DNA from: CAVWCW01 sp963753615
GTDB lineage: Bacteria > Pseudomonadota > Gammaproteobacteria > Chromatiales > Chromatiaceae
Direction of reading: 5' to 3'
Assembly: GCA_963753615.1 (NCBI GenBank)
Contig: CAVWCW010000025.1
Span: forward strand, 1-13,850
Length of the DNA: 13,850 nt
In this document: one piece after another, positions 6,408-13,810 of the stretch
Numbering within the stretch: position 1 is the stretch's first letter
Layout: every line of letters begins with the position of its first letter
Notes under the pieces: model-generated
The model's database searches: none
Told to the model about the DNA's origin: nothing
Seen by the model: the letters and a program-made list of their open reading frames with translations, nothing else
Program-made: the position numbers and the translations under genes

Positions 6408-6454
6408 GGACGTCCGGGGCGCGATTTGACCCCCACCAACAGGAGCCGCCCGCC

Positions 6455-7705
6455 TTGACCGCCAATCCCCAGCAGGACCTGCTCGACATCTTTCAGGCCG
6501 CTCTGGATAGAGTTGGGGGCGCCCCCGCGGTGAGCGCCGCCCTGCACGACGAACGCCGGACCGGGCCGCAGTACCTGGTGGCGATAGGCAAAGCGGCTCA
6601 GGCCATGGCGGAAGGGGCTGCCGCGGTCCTGGGACGGGACCTTGCCGGCGGGTTGGTTATCTCCAAACCCGGGCACCTCGACCTGCCGCGGTTGCAGCGC
6701 CTGGGTCTGCGCGGGCGCGAGGGTGCCCATCCGCTGCCGGACGAGACCAGCCTGGCTGCCGGCGCGGAGCTGGCGGCCTTGCTCGACGCGCTTGGACCCC
6801 GGCAGCCGCTGCTGTTCCTGATCTCCGGCGGCGCTTCAAGCCTGGTGGAGCTGCCGGTGCCCGGGGTCGGCCTGGAGCAGCTGCAACGGGTGAACCGCTG
6901 GCTGCTGGGCTCAGGATTGGCGATCGGCGAGATCAATCTGGTGCGCAAATCCATCTCCGCCATCAAGGCCGGGGGCCTGATCGCACGCCTGGGCGGGCGC
7001 CCGGCCTGGGGCCTTTTGATATCAGACGTGCCCGGTGACGACCCGGCCGCGATTGGCTCGGGGTTGCTGGTCCCGGACCCGGATCTGGACGCGCGGGTGC
7101 GTGCCCTGGAACTGCCGGAGTGGCTGCTGGAACTGGTGGAGACTGGGCTGGCCGAGCGTGCCCGGCTGCCCGAGCCGAGCACGCCCGAACTGCGGATTGT
7201 CGCCTGCCTGGACGACGCCCGCCGGGCCGCTGCCGCTCGGGCACGGGAGCTGGGCTATGCGGTGCAGGAACACGCTGGCTTCCGGGGTGGCGAGGCCGAG
7301 CGGGAGGGGGTGCAGATGGCCCGCCAGCTCCTGAGCGGCCCCGCCGGGGTCCAGATTTGGGGCGGGGAACCGGTGGTGCGATTGCCGCCAGAGCCCGGCC
7401 GGGGTGGCCGCAATCAGCAGCTGGCGCTTGCTGCGGCTCAGGAGATCGCCGGCCGGACCGGGGTCTATTACCTCTCCGCCGGCACCGATGGCAGCGATGG
7501 TCCTACCGACGACGCCGGTGCCCTGGTGGACGGCGACAGCATCCGGCGCGGCAGCGAGCAGGGGCTGGACGCCGGCGATTGCCTGGCCTTGGCGGATGCC
7601 GGCAGCTTTCTCGCCGCCAGCGGCGATCTGGTGAATACCGGCCCCACCGGCACCAATGTGATGGACCTGATGCTTGGGCTCAAGCTGGCCGAGGCCGCGC
7701 CATGA
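6455..7705 (+). CDS. Glycerate 2-kinase (DUF4147/MOFRL family)
   Basis: This enzyme phosphorylates D-glycerate with ATP to give 2-phosphoglycerate, feeding glycerate from the glyoxylate or serine routes into lower glycolysis. The 416 residues match the family length. Residues 1-220 carry the N-terminal (DUF4147) lobe with AIGKAA (43-48, conserved Lys), ISGGASSL (123-130), NLVRKSISAIKAGGL (161-175) and LISDVPGDDPAAIGSG (188-203). The MOFRL lobe carries IWGGEPVVRL, GRGGRNQQLALA, SAGTDGSDGPTDDAGA and NTGPTGTNVMDL near the end. The start is a TTG chosen because AGGAG lies nine bases before it and no upstream start has comparable support. Its stop overlaps the next ATG (ATGA). A symbol such as gck, garK or ttuD is used for relatives but not uniformly, so I leave it blank. 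Confidence 0.93.
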   Translation: MTANPQQDLLDIFQAALDRVGGAPAVSAALHDERRTGPQYLVAIGKAAQAMAEGAAAVLGRDLAGGLVISKPGHLDLPRLQRLGLRGREGAHPLPDETSLAAGAELAALLDALGPRQPLLFLISGGASSLVELPVPGVGLEQLQRVNRWLLGSGLAIGEINLVRKSISAIKAGGLIARLGGRPAWGLLISDVPGDDPAAIGSGLLVPDPDLDARVRALELPEWLLELVETGLAERARLPEPSTPELRIVACLDDARRAAAARARELGYAVQEHAGFRGGEAEREGVQMARQLLSGPAGVQIWGGEPVVRLPPEPGRGGRNQQLALAAAQEIAGRTGVYYLSAGTDGSDGPTDDAGALVDGDSIRRGSEQGLDAGDCLALADAGSFLAASGDLVNTGPTGTNVMDLMLGLKLAEAAP

Positions 7706-8517
7706 GCACCGGTGGGAACCTGTTCGAGCGAGCCGGCGAGTGCTTGTTCGCCAGCGACCCCGACGTCAAGCTGGCGCTGACCCGTGCCGCGGCGGCGGAC
7801 TGGGAAGCCGGCCGTCTGGATCTGGGCCCGGCCCCGGATCCCGAGCCCGCCGAGCGGGTCGGCCGCCCGCAACGGCCGGAGCTGGTGCATCCCCGGCAGC
7901 TGGCCCGGCGCGGTATCGGCAGCGAGGAAGGGCGGGCGGCCCTGCTGCACGCGGTCGCCCACATCGAGTTCAATGCCATCAACCTGGCCTGGGACGCGGT
8001 CTACCGTTTTCGCGGCCTGCCGCGGGAATACTATGGCGACTGGGTGCAGGTGGCCCTGGAGGAGTCCCAGCACTTCGGGTTGCTGCGCGAGCGCTTGCGC
8101 GACCTCGGGCGGGCCTACGGCGATTTCCCCGCCCACAATGGTCTCTGGTACATGGCCCAGCGCACCGCCGAGGATCTGCTGGCACGCATGGCCATGGTGC
8201 CGCGAGTGCTCGAGGCCCGGGGCTTGGACGTGACGCCGCCCATGATCAGGCGCTTCCGCCAGGCCGGCGATCCAGCCAGCGTGGCGGTGCTGGAGGTGAT
8301 CCTGGCCGAAGAAGAGGGCCACGTCGAGGCCGGCAGCCGCTGGTTCCGCTATCTGTGCCAAGAGCGCGGCCTCGATCCCGAAGCCACCTACTTCAAGCTG
8401 ATCGACGACTACCTGGGCGGCGAGATCCGCTGTCCCCTGCATCGGGAGGCCCGGCTCCGGGCGGGCTTCAGCGAGCACGAATTGACCCGATTGGAGGAAC
8501 TATGCAAGCGATCCTGA
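7702..8517 (+). CDS. DUF455 ferritin-like protein
   Basis: This soluble, helical protein has 271 residues and belongs to the DUF455 family of the ferritin-like superfamily. Candidate di-iron ligands follow the expected spacing: H83, H87 and E89 in LLHAVAHIEFNAI, E120/E121 and H124 in ALEESQHFGLL, and E203-E205, H207 and E209 in ILAEEEGHVEAG. Family members are related in fold to tRNA hydroxylases such as MiaE, but a substrate is not established, so I give none. The ATG overlaps the glycerate kinase stop by four bases, with GAGG about eight bases upstream, and its 3' end overlaps the next gene by 16 bases. Longer same-frame extensions exist upstream inside the kinase gene but are antigenic to its coding and have no support. 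Confidence 0.88.
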   Translation: MSTGGNLFERAGECLFASDPDVKLALTRAAAADWEAGRLDLGPAPDPEPAERVGRPQRPELVHPRQLARRGIGSEEGRAALLHAVAHIEFNAINLAWDAVYRFRGLPREYYGDWVQVALEESQHFGLLRERLRDLGRAYGDFPAHNGLWYMAQRTAEDLLARMAMVPRVLEARGLDVTPPMIRRFRQAGDPASVAVLEVILAEEEGHVEAGSRWFRYLCQERGLDPEATYFKLIDDYLGGEIRCPLHREARLRAGFSEHELTRLEELCKRS

Positions 8518-9246
8518 AACCTGCCCGGTGCCTGCTCGCCGGCCTGCTGTTGCTCACCGCGGGTCCGGCATTGGCCGGGACTCCGAGCACCGAGGTGGGA
8601 TTGCTGGTATACCGAGTCGAGGAACCGGAAAGCATCCCGCAAATCTCCCGCATCATGGTTACCCCCGAATACCTGCGTATGGACCAGGGCGGCGGTCACG
8701 AAGACACCGGTTTCGTGCTCTACGACCGCGGCCAACAGACCATTTACTCGGTGGACCACGAGGCGCAGAACTGTGCTCGAGCATGCGGGCCACCGGCGCC
8801 CGGGCCAGAGACCCCGACCGACCTGCTGCCTCAGCGAGCGCCCCTTCGAGCCCGGCGACGCCCCCGAGCTGAGCGGCGGCCGGCCCGTGGGCTACCAACT
8901 GTTCGCCAACGAGCAACTTTGCACTCGCCTGATCGCCGCCCCCGGGCTGATGAGCGATGCCCTTGAGGGATTGCGCGAGTTCCGCACCGCCCTGGCCGAG
9001 CAACAGGCCGCCGGCCTGGTGGGTCTGCCGCCCGAAATGACCAGTCCCTGCGACCTGGCAATCCACGTCTATGCCCCGGTGCGCGACCTGCAATACGGGC
9101 TCCCGGTGGAGCTCACCGACCCCGGGGGTCGCCAACTATTGGTGGATTTCAAGCCGGATTTTGCCGTCGATCCGGCCCTGTTTCGCCTGCCTGAGGGCTA
9201 CCGCCGGCTATCCATGGATCAGATTCGCGGTGCATCCGGGCCTTGA
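8502..9246 (+). CDS. Secreted protein of unknown function, frameshifted as written
   Basis: The ATG at 8502 has GGAGG five bases upstream and begins a classical signal peptide: a lysine/arginine start, a hydrophobic core (CLLAGLLLLTAG) and a PALA|G cleavage site. The mature part continues with STEVGLLVYRVEEPESIPQI, RIMVTPEYLRMDQG and DRGQQTIYSVDHEAQN. After about 8771 this frame loses sense and the +1 frame takes over with SERPFEPGDAPELSGGRPVG, FANEQLCTRLI, PCDLAIHVYAPVRDL and a TGA at 9244-9246. Dropping one base near 8772 gives one protein of about 247 residues. The change could lie anywhere from about 8772 to 8835. Given two similar cases nearby, an error is more likely than true inactivation. 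I do not recognise the family; it looks periplasmic. It is the last gene of the kinase operon. Confidence 0.65.
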
Positions 9247-9288
9247 TAAAGAGGCCCCGCCTGGAGCCCGGGCAGACCGGCTGCCGGC

Positions 9289-10023
9289 TCAGGCGTTCCC
9301 GCCTGCGGGTTCTACCCGTAATCCCTGAGGCCCGGCGCACAATACTTGGCCCCGGTCCTGGTGCCACTCGGCCAGCACCAGACGCTCGGCGGATTCCCCG
9401 TCGAGCTGGAACGCGTGCCGGCCCGGGCGATGGGTATGGCCGTGGATTAGACGCCGCACACCCTGTTCGCGCATCACTTGCTCCACTGCTTGCTGGTTGA
9501 CGTCCATGATGTCGTCCGCCTTGAGCGAGGTGGCCTCGCCGCTGCGGCGGCGGTAGTCGTCGGCGATGGCGCGGCGCTCCGGGATCGGACGGGCCAGGAA
9601 TTGCTGGGTGAAGGCCGGTGAGCGGATCTGGCCGCGCATCGCCTGGTAGGTGGTATCGTCGGTGCAGAGCAGGTCGCCGTGCATCAGCAGTGTCGGGGTG
9701 GCGTAGAGGTCGATCCGCACCGGGTCCGGCAGCAGCTGACAACCGCTGGCCTCGGCGAATGCCTGGCCGATGAGGAAGTCCCGGTTGCCGTGCTGCAGGT
9801 AGACCGGGGTGCCGCTGTCGCTGAGCGCCCGCAGCCCGGCGATCACCTGTGGATTGGGCGGGGCCGGGTCGTCGTCGCCGATCCAGGCGTCGAACAGGTC
9901 GCCCAGAATATACAGGGCATCGGCATCCCGGGCCCGGGCCGCTAGGAACCCGAGCAGCAGTTCGGTGCAGCCCGGGCGAGTGGCGGACAGGTGCAGGTCG
10001 GAGATGAACAGGGTCTCGCTCAC
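9289..10023 (-). CDS. lpxH: UDP-2,3-diacylglucosamine diphosphatase LpxH
   Basis: LpxH hydrolyses UDP-2,3-diacylglucosamine to lipid X and UMP, the fourth step of lipid A synthesis, at the inner face of the cytoplasmic membrane. The 244 residues hold the full calcineurin-like metal-binding set: SDLHLS (D9, H11), GDLFDAWIGDD (D42), GNRDF (N80), MHGDLL (H115) and HGHTHRP (H196, H198). Each falls one residue after its E. coli counterpart. The start is a GTG with CGGAG about ten bases upstream, just after the ppiB stop. It is last in the ppiA-ppiB-lpxH operon and converges with the secreted-protein gene; the 42-base gap shows no clear terminator. Confidence 0.95.
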   Translation of the reverse strand: MSETLFISDLHLSATRPGCTELLLGFLAARARDADALYILGDLFDAWIGDDDPAPPNPQVIAGLRALSDSGTPVYLQHGNRDFLIGQAFAEASGCQLLPDPVRIDLYATPTLLMHGDLLCTDDTTYQAMRGQIRSPAFTQQFLARPIPERRAIADDYRRRSGEATSLKADDIMDVNQQAVEQVMREQGVRRLIHGHTHRPGRHAFQLDGESAERLVLAEWHQDRGQVLCAGPQGLRVEPAGGNA

Positions 10024-10038
10024 GCCGCCGGGCTCCGT

Positions 10039-10527
10039 TCAGTCGACGATTTCGACCTTGTCGATCACCATGTCGTTGGTGGGCACGTCCTGGTGGCCCA
10101 TGGCGGTGCCTGTCGGCACGGCCCGAATTTTGTTCACCACGTCCATGCCTTCCACCACCCGGCCGAATACGCAGTAGCCCCAGCCGTCCTGACCCGGGTA
10201 GTCCAGGAACTGGTTGTCCGAGACATTGATAAAGAACTGGGCGCTGGCGGAGTGCGGCTGCGCGGTGCGGGCCATGGCGATGCTGCCGGTGAGGTTGCTG
10301 AGGCCGTTGTTGGCTTCGTTCTCGATCGGGTCCCGGGTCTGCTTGGGGATCATGCCGGGGCGGAAGCCGCCGCCCTGGATCATGAAATTGGGTATCACCC
10401 GGTGGAAGATGGTGCCGTCGAAGAAGCCGTCGCGCACGTACTGCTCGAAGTTCTCGCAGGTCTTGGGGGCCTTGGCGTGGTCGAGCTCGATGCGGATCTC
10501 GCCCTGGTTGGTGGTTATTACGATCAT
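10039..10527 (-). CDS. ppiB: Cytoplasmic peptidyl-prolyl cis-trans isomerase B
   Basis: This cyclophilin speeds prolyl bond isomerisation during folding in the cytoplasm. The 162 residues match the usual 164 of PpiB and have no signal peptide. Catalytic-site wording is intact: FHRVIPNFMIQGGGF, SIAMARTAQPHSASAQFFIN and GYCVFGRVVEGMDVV. The ATG has AGGAG five bases upstream; the open frame continues beyond it into ppiA, but only this start gives the family N-terminus MIVITTNQGEI. It begins eight bases after the ppiA stop and ends 15 bases before lpxH. Confidence 0.95.
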   Translation of the reverse strand: MIVITTNQGEIRIELDHAKAPKTCENFEQYVRDGFFDGTIFHRVIPNFMIQGGGFRPGMIPKQTRDPIENEANNGLSNLTGSIAMARTAQPHSASAQFFINVSDNQFLDYPGQDGWGYCVFGRVVEGMDVVNKIRAVPTGTAMGHQDVPTNDMVIDKVEIVD

Positions 10528-10535
10528 GCTGGCTC

Positions 10536-11171
10536 CTATTCGGCTTTGGCTTCTGCGGGAGATTCGTCGGCCGCCGGCGCGGCGGTTTCGGGCTCCCCGG
10601 TCTCGATGCGGCTGGCCCGTTCGATAATCACCGGCGCCTTGGGTACGTCCTTCATGTTGTTGACGACCCCGGTAGGCACCGCGGCGATGCGGTCGACTAC
10701 CTCCATGCCCTCCACCACCCGGCCGAACACGCAATAGCCCCAGCCGCGGCCGCTCTTGGCGGTGTGGTCGAGGAAACCGTTGTCCGCCAGATTGATGAAG
10801 AACTGGGCGGTGGCCGAGTGGGGGTTGCCGGTGCGCGCCATGGCAATGGTGCCGCGCTGGTTCTTGAGGCCATTGTCGGCCTCGTTCTGGATCGGGTCGA
10901 GGGTCTCCTTGCGCTCCATCTCCGGGGTGAAGCCGCCGCCCTGGATCATGAAATTCGGGATCACCCGGTGGAACAGGGTGCCGTCATAGAAGCCCGCGTC
11001 CACATAGGCAAGAAAGTTCTCCACCGTCTGCGGCGCCGCTGTCGGGTCCAGTTCTACGCGAACATTACCCTCGCTGGTTTCCAGGAGGACCTGGGGCGCG
11101 GCCTGGACGGCGCTCCAGGCGCCAATCAGCAGCAGGGCTGCCAAGGTGAATTTAGTAATCGTCGCTTTCAT
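10536..11171 (-). CDS. ppiA: Periplasmic peptidyl-prolyl cis-trans isomerase A
   Basis: This is a second cyclophilin, here exported. A signal peptide (MKATITKF then LAALLLIGAW, cleavage AVQA|AP) leads into a cyclophilin domain with LFHRVIPNFMIQGGGF, IAMARTGNPHSATAQFFIN and GYCVFGRVVEGMEVV. The C-terminus adds an Ala/Glu/Pro-rich tail of about 25 residues not found in PpiB. The ATG at 11171 has AGGAG eleven bases upstream; a longer start at 11207 would put charged residues before the signal peptide. It is the first gene of the ppiA-ppiB-lpxH operon. Its sequence is close to ppiB, suggesting a tandem duplication followed by a change of compartment. Confidence 0.92.
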   Translation of the reverse strand: MKATITKFTLAALLLIGAWSAVQAAPQVLLETSEGNVRVELDPTAAPQTVENFLAYVDAGFYDGTLFHRVIPNFMIQGGGFTPEMERKETLDPIQNEADNGLKNQRGTIAMARTGNPHSATAQFFINLADNGFLDHTAKSGRGWGYCVFGRVVEGMEVVDRIAAVPTGVVNNMKDVPKAPVIIERASRIETGEPETAAPAADESPAEAKAE

Positions 11172-11206
11172 TGTTCGTTGTGCTCCTAGCCTCTTCGGAA
11201 GCGGCA

Positions 11207-11212
11207 ATGATA
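11207..11212 (-). promoter_or_regulatory. Possible -10 of the ppiA operon
   Basis: The minus strand reads TATCAT, 5 of 6 matches to the -10 consensus, about 36 bases before the ppiA ATG. The -35 position holds only TTTCGG, so the call is weak. Confidence 0.3.
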
Positions 11213-11260
11213 CTGGCTCAGTCCCCGCACCGAAACCCCACCTGATCGCGGGCGCCGCCT

Positions 11261-11289
11261 TTGTGGAACAGGGGGCTTTCCGCTAACAT
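11261..11289 (+). promoter_or_regulatory. Candidate sigma70 promoter for cysS
   Basis: TTGTGG (11261-11266), a 17-base spacer and TAACAT (11284-11289) precede cysS, placing a start of transcription about 30 bases before the ATG. Matches are moderate (3 and 4 of 6) but spacing and position are right. Confidence 0.4.
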
Positions 11290-11326
11290 GCCGCAGATTC
11301 AGGCGCCGGCCTATCAGGGTGTGTCC

Positions 11327-12713
11327 ATGCTCAAGATCCACAACAACCTCAGCAATCAAAAACAGGAATTCCGCCCTATCGAGCCGGGCCGGGTGCGCAT
11401 GTATGTATGCGGCATGACCGTCTACGATTACTGCCACCTGGGCCACGCCCGGGTGTTGGTAGTGTTCGACGTAGTCTACCGCTACCTTCGGGAGCTGGGG
11501 TTCCAGGTGGACTACGTGCGCAACATCACCGACATTGATGACAAGATCATCAATCGCGCGAAAGAAAACGGCGAGCCCTTCCGCGCGCTGACCGAGCGCT
11601 TTATCCGGGCCATGCACGAGGATTCGGATGCCTTGGGCGTGCTGCCGCCCAGCCAGGAGCCCCGGGCCACCGGCTCATATGGACGAGATCCTGGCCATGA
11701 TCGGCAAGCTGATCGAACGCGGCTTCGCCTACGAGGCCGGTAACGGCGACGTCTACTACGCGGTGAGCCGTTTTCCAGGATACGGCAAGCTCTCCGGCAA
11801 GGCCCCGGAAGACCTGCGCGCCGGCTCTCGGGTGGAGGTGGAAGAGGCCAAACGCGATCCCCTCGACTTTGCCCTTTGGAAGGCGGCCAAGCCGGAGGAG
11901 CCCCATTGGGACTCGCCCTGGGGCCCGGGGCGCCCGGGTTGGCACATCGAGTGCTCGGCCATGTCGACCTGTTGCCTGGGAAACCATTTCGATATCCACG
12001 GCGGAGGCATGGACCTGCAGTTCCCCCACCACGAGAACGAGATCGCCCAGTCCGAGGGGGCCACCGGCGAACCCTTCGTCAACGTTTGGATGCACAACGG
12101 CTTCGTGCGCATCAACGAGGAGAAGATGTCGAAATCCCTCGGCAACTTCTTCACCGTGCGCGAGATCCTGGCTCGCTATCGGCCCGAGGAGGTGCGTTAC
12201 TTCATCCTCACCAGCCAATACCGCAGCCCGCTCAACTATGACGAGGAGCACTTGGAAAACGCCCGCGCCGCGCTGACTCGCTTCTACACCGCCTTGCGCG
12301 GTCTGCCGGAGGCTGAGCCGGCCGGCGGCGAGGCCTTTGGAGAGCGCTTCCGTGCTGCCATGGACGACGACTTCAACACCCCCGAGGCCCTGGCGGTGCT
12401 GTTCGACCTGGCGCGCGAGATCAATCGCTTGCGGGATCAGGACCCGAACCAGGCCGCCGCCCTGGCGGCCGAGTTGCGCCACCTGGGCGGCGTGCTGGGG
12501 ATACTCCAGGACGACGCCGAGGCGTTCCTGCGCAGCACCGCGGGCGAGGCCGAGGGCCTGAGCGATGACGAGATCGAGGCCCTGATCGGGCAGCGGGTGC
12601 AGGCCCGTAAAGACCGGCGCTGGGCGGAGGCGGACCGCATCCGCGATCAGCTCCAGGAGGCGGGGATCCTGCTCGAAGACGGGGCCGGCGGCACCAGTTG
12701 GCGCCGCGGGTAG
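11327..12713 (+). CDS. cysS: Cysteinyl-tRNA synthetase, one-base frameshift as written
   Basis: CysS charges tRNA-Cys with cysteine in the cytoplasm and is normally essential. The N-terminal frame carries MLKIHNNLSNQKQEF, the zinc Cys in MYVCGMTVYD (C28), the HLGH form of the HIGH motif and RNITDIDDKI. The second frame carries HIECSAM (zinc Cys), HGGGMDLQFPHHENEIAQSE (zinc His and Glu), EKMSKSLGNF, DDDFNTPEA and the end GTSWRRG. The frames meet at about 11672: family members read EPRATxHM, and dropping one G of GG at 11672-11673 gives EPRATAHMDEIL. The repaired protein has 461 residues, the E. coli length. Such a break in an essential single gene is most likely a sequence error, though a second copy elsewhere cannot be excluded. 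The ATG has AGGG about nine bases upstream. Confidence 0.92.
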
Positions 12714-12719
12714 CTTGGC

Positions 12720-13581
12720 TCAGCCGGCGGCGCCGTGCAGTTCCGCTGCCTGCAGGGTGTTCTCCAATAGGCTGGCGATGGTCATGGGGCCGACGCCGCC
12801 CGGCACGGGGGTGATCCATCCGGCCCGCTCGCTGGCGCCGACGAACGCCACGTCCCCGCACAATTTGCCGTTCTGCAACCGGTTGATGCCGACGTCCACC
12901 ACCAGGGCCCCCGGCTTCACCCAGTCCCCAGGCACGAACTCGGGCCGGCCGACCGCCGCTACCAGGATGTCGGCAGCGCGCGCCTTGTCTGCCAGGTCTT
13001 TGGTACGGCTGTGGCATACGGTGATGGTGCAGCGGGCCGCCAGCAGCTCCAGGGCCATCGGCCGGCCGACGATGTTGGACTGACCGATGATGACGGCATC
13101 CAGCCCGCTCAGCTCGCGGCCGGTGCGCTCCAGCATGGTCATCACCCCCTTCGGCGTGCACGGCCGCAGCACCGGCATGCGCAGGGCCAGGCGCCCGACG
13201 TTGTAGGGGTGAAAGCCGTCCACGTCCTTGGTCGGCAGGATGCGCTCGATCACCGCCTCCTCGTCGATCTGCTCCGGCAGCGGCAGTTGCACCAGGATGC
13301 CGTCGATCTCGGCCTTGGCATTGAGCCGGTCGACCAGGTCCAGCAGCTGCTGCTCGCTGGTTTCGGCGCCCAGTTCATGTAACTCGGAATAAAAGCCCGC
13401 CTCGGCGCAGGCCCGGCGCTTGTTGCGCACATAGACCTGGGACGCGGGGTTTTCCCCCACCAGCACCACCGCCAGCCCCGGCGCTCGCCGGCCGGCGGCG
13501 ACTCGCTGCGGCGACCTTTTGTTTGATGTCCTGGCGGAGATCGGCGGCGATGGCCTTGCCATCGAGAATCTGAGCGCTCAT
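12720..13581 (-). CDS. folD: Methylenetetrahydrofolate dehydrogenase/cyclohydrolase FolD, frameshifted as written
   Basis: FolD interconverts methylene-, methenyl- and 10-formyl-tetrahydrofolate in the cytoplasm, supplying one-carbon units for purines and initiator tRNA. The ATG at 13581 begins SAQILDGKAIAADLRQDIKQ in one frame; the rest follows in another frame: PGLAVVLVGENPASQVYV, RNK (catalytic Lys region), ILVQLPLPEQID, TKDVDGFHPYNVGRL, PCTPKGVM, IIGQSNIVGRPMA and TPVPGGVGPMT. The frames join by removing one base near 13506, giving KVAARVAAGRRAPGL and a protein of about 286 residues, normal for FolD. The family usually has GRS where GQS is found. Its stop is six bases from that of cysS. 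Unpolished sequence is the likely reason for the frameshift. Confidence 0.92.
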
Positions 13582-13619
13582 GCAGGTGCTTCCATTGGGT
13601 TTTCCGGTCAATGGCGCGA

Positions 13620-13649
13620 ATCATAGCGCGATTGCCGATTGCTTGTAAG
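13620..13649 (-). promoter_or_regulatory. Candidate sigma70 promoter for folD
   Basis: On the minus strand CTTACA (13649-13644), an 18-base spacer and TATGAT (13625-13620) stand about 38 bases before the folD ATG. Matches to consensus are 4 and 5 of 6. Confidence 0.45.
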
Positions 13650-13684
13650 CGCATCGGTGCGACCGAAAAACCCGGGCCGGGGCG

Positions 13685-13713
13685 TTGACGCCGCCCCCCT
13701 GGATGCGTATGAT
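13685..13713 (+). promoter_or_regulatory. Strong sigma70 promoter of tRNA-Pro
   Basis: TTGACG (13685-13690), exactly 17 bases and TATGAT (13708-13713) match the consensus at 5 of 6 positions in each box. A GC-rich discriminator (TGCCGC) follows, as is common at stable RNA promoters under stringent control. Transcription would start near 13720, about 30 bases before the tRNA. Confidence 0.75.
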
Positions 13714-13749
13714 TGCCGCTCTTCGCCCGTGGGGCTTTTAGCCCGGAGC

Positions 13750-13810
13750 CGGGGTATGGCGCAGTCTGGTAGCGCGCCTGCTTTGGGAGCAGGATGTCGG
13801 GGGTTCGAAT
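13750..13810 (+). tRNA. tRNA-Pro (anticodon TGG), 3' end missing
   Basis: The sequence from CGGGGTATGGCGCAG gives a proline tRNA: acceptor 5' strand CGGGGTA, D arm GCGC/GCGC, anticodon stem CCTGC/GCAGG (13777-13781 and 13789-13793) around TTTGGGA with anticodon TGG at 13784-13786, then the 5' side of the T stem (GGGGG) and the T loop TTCGAAT ending at 13810. A complete gene should go on with the 3' T-stem strand and an acceptor strand ending TACCCCG, but AGCAATACG follows instead. About 16 bases are lost, so as written it cannot fold or be charged. Confidence 0.85.

Noticed and set aside
7120..7701. In-frame upstream extension of the DUF455 protein through the kinase gene
   Set aside because: The translated extension is Arg/Pro-rich shadow of the kinase; the ATG at 7702 with GAGG and ATGA overlap gives the expected DUF455 start.
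7468..8478. Minus-strand open frame of 336 codons opposite the kinase and DUF455 genes
   Set aside because: Both sense genes are strongly supported family members; the antisense frame shows no family features.
9247..9288. Bidirectional terminator between the secreted-protein gene and lpxH
   Set aside because: The GC-rich repeats here (GCCTGGAGC, GCGGGTTCTACCCG) form at best short stems and no T-run follows on either strand.
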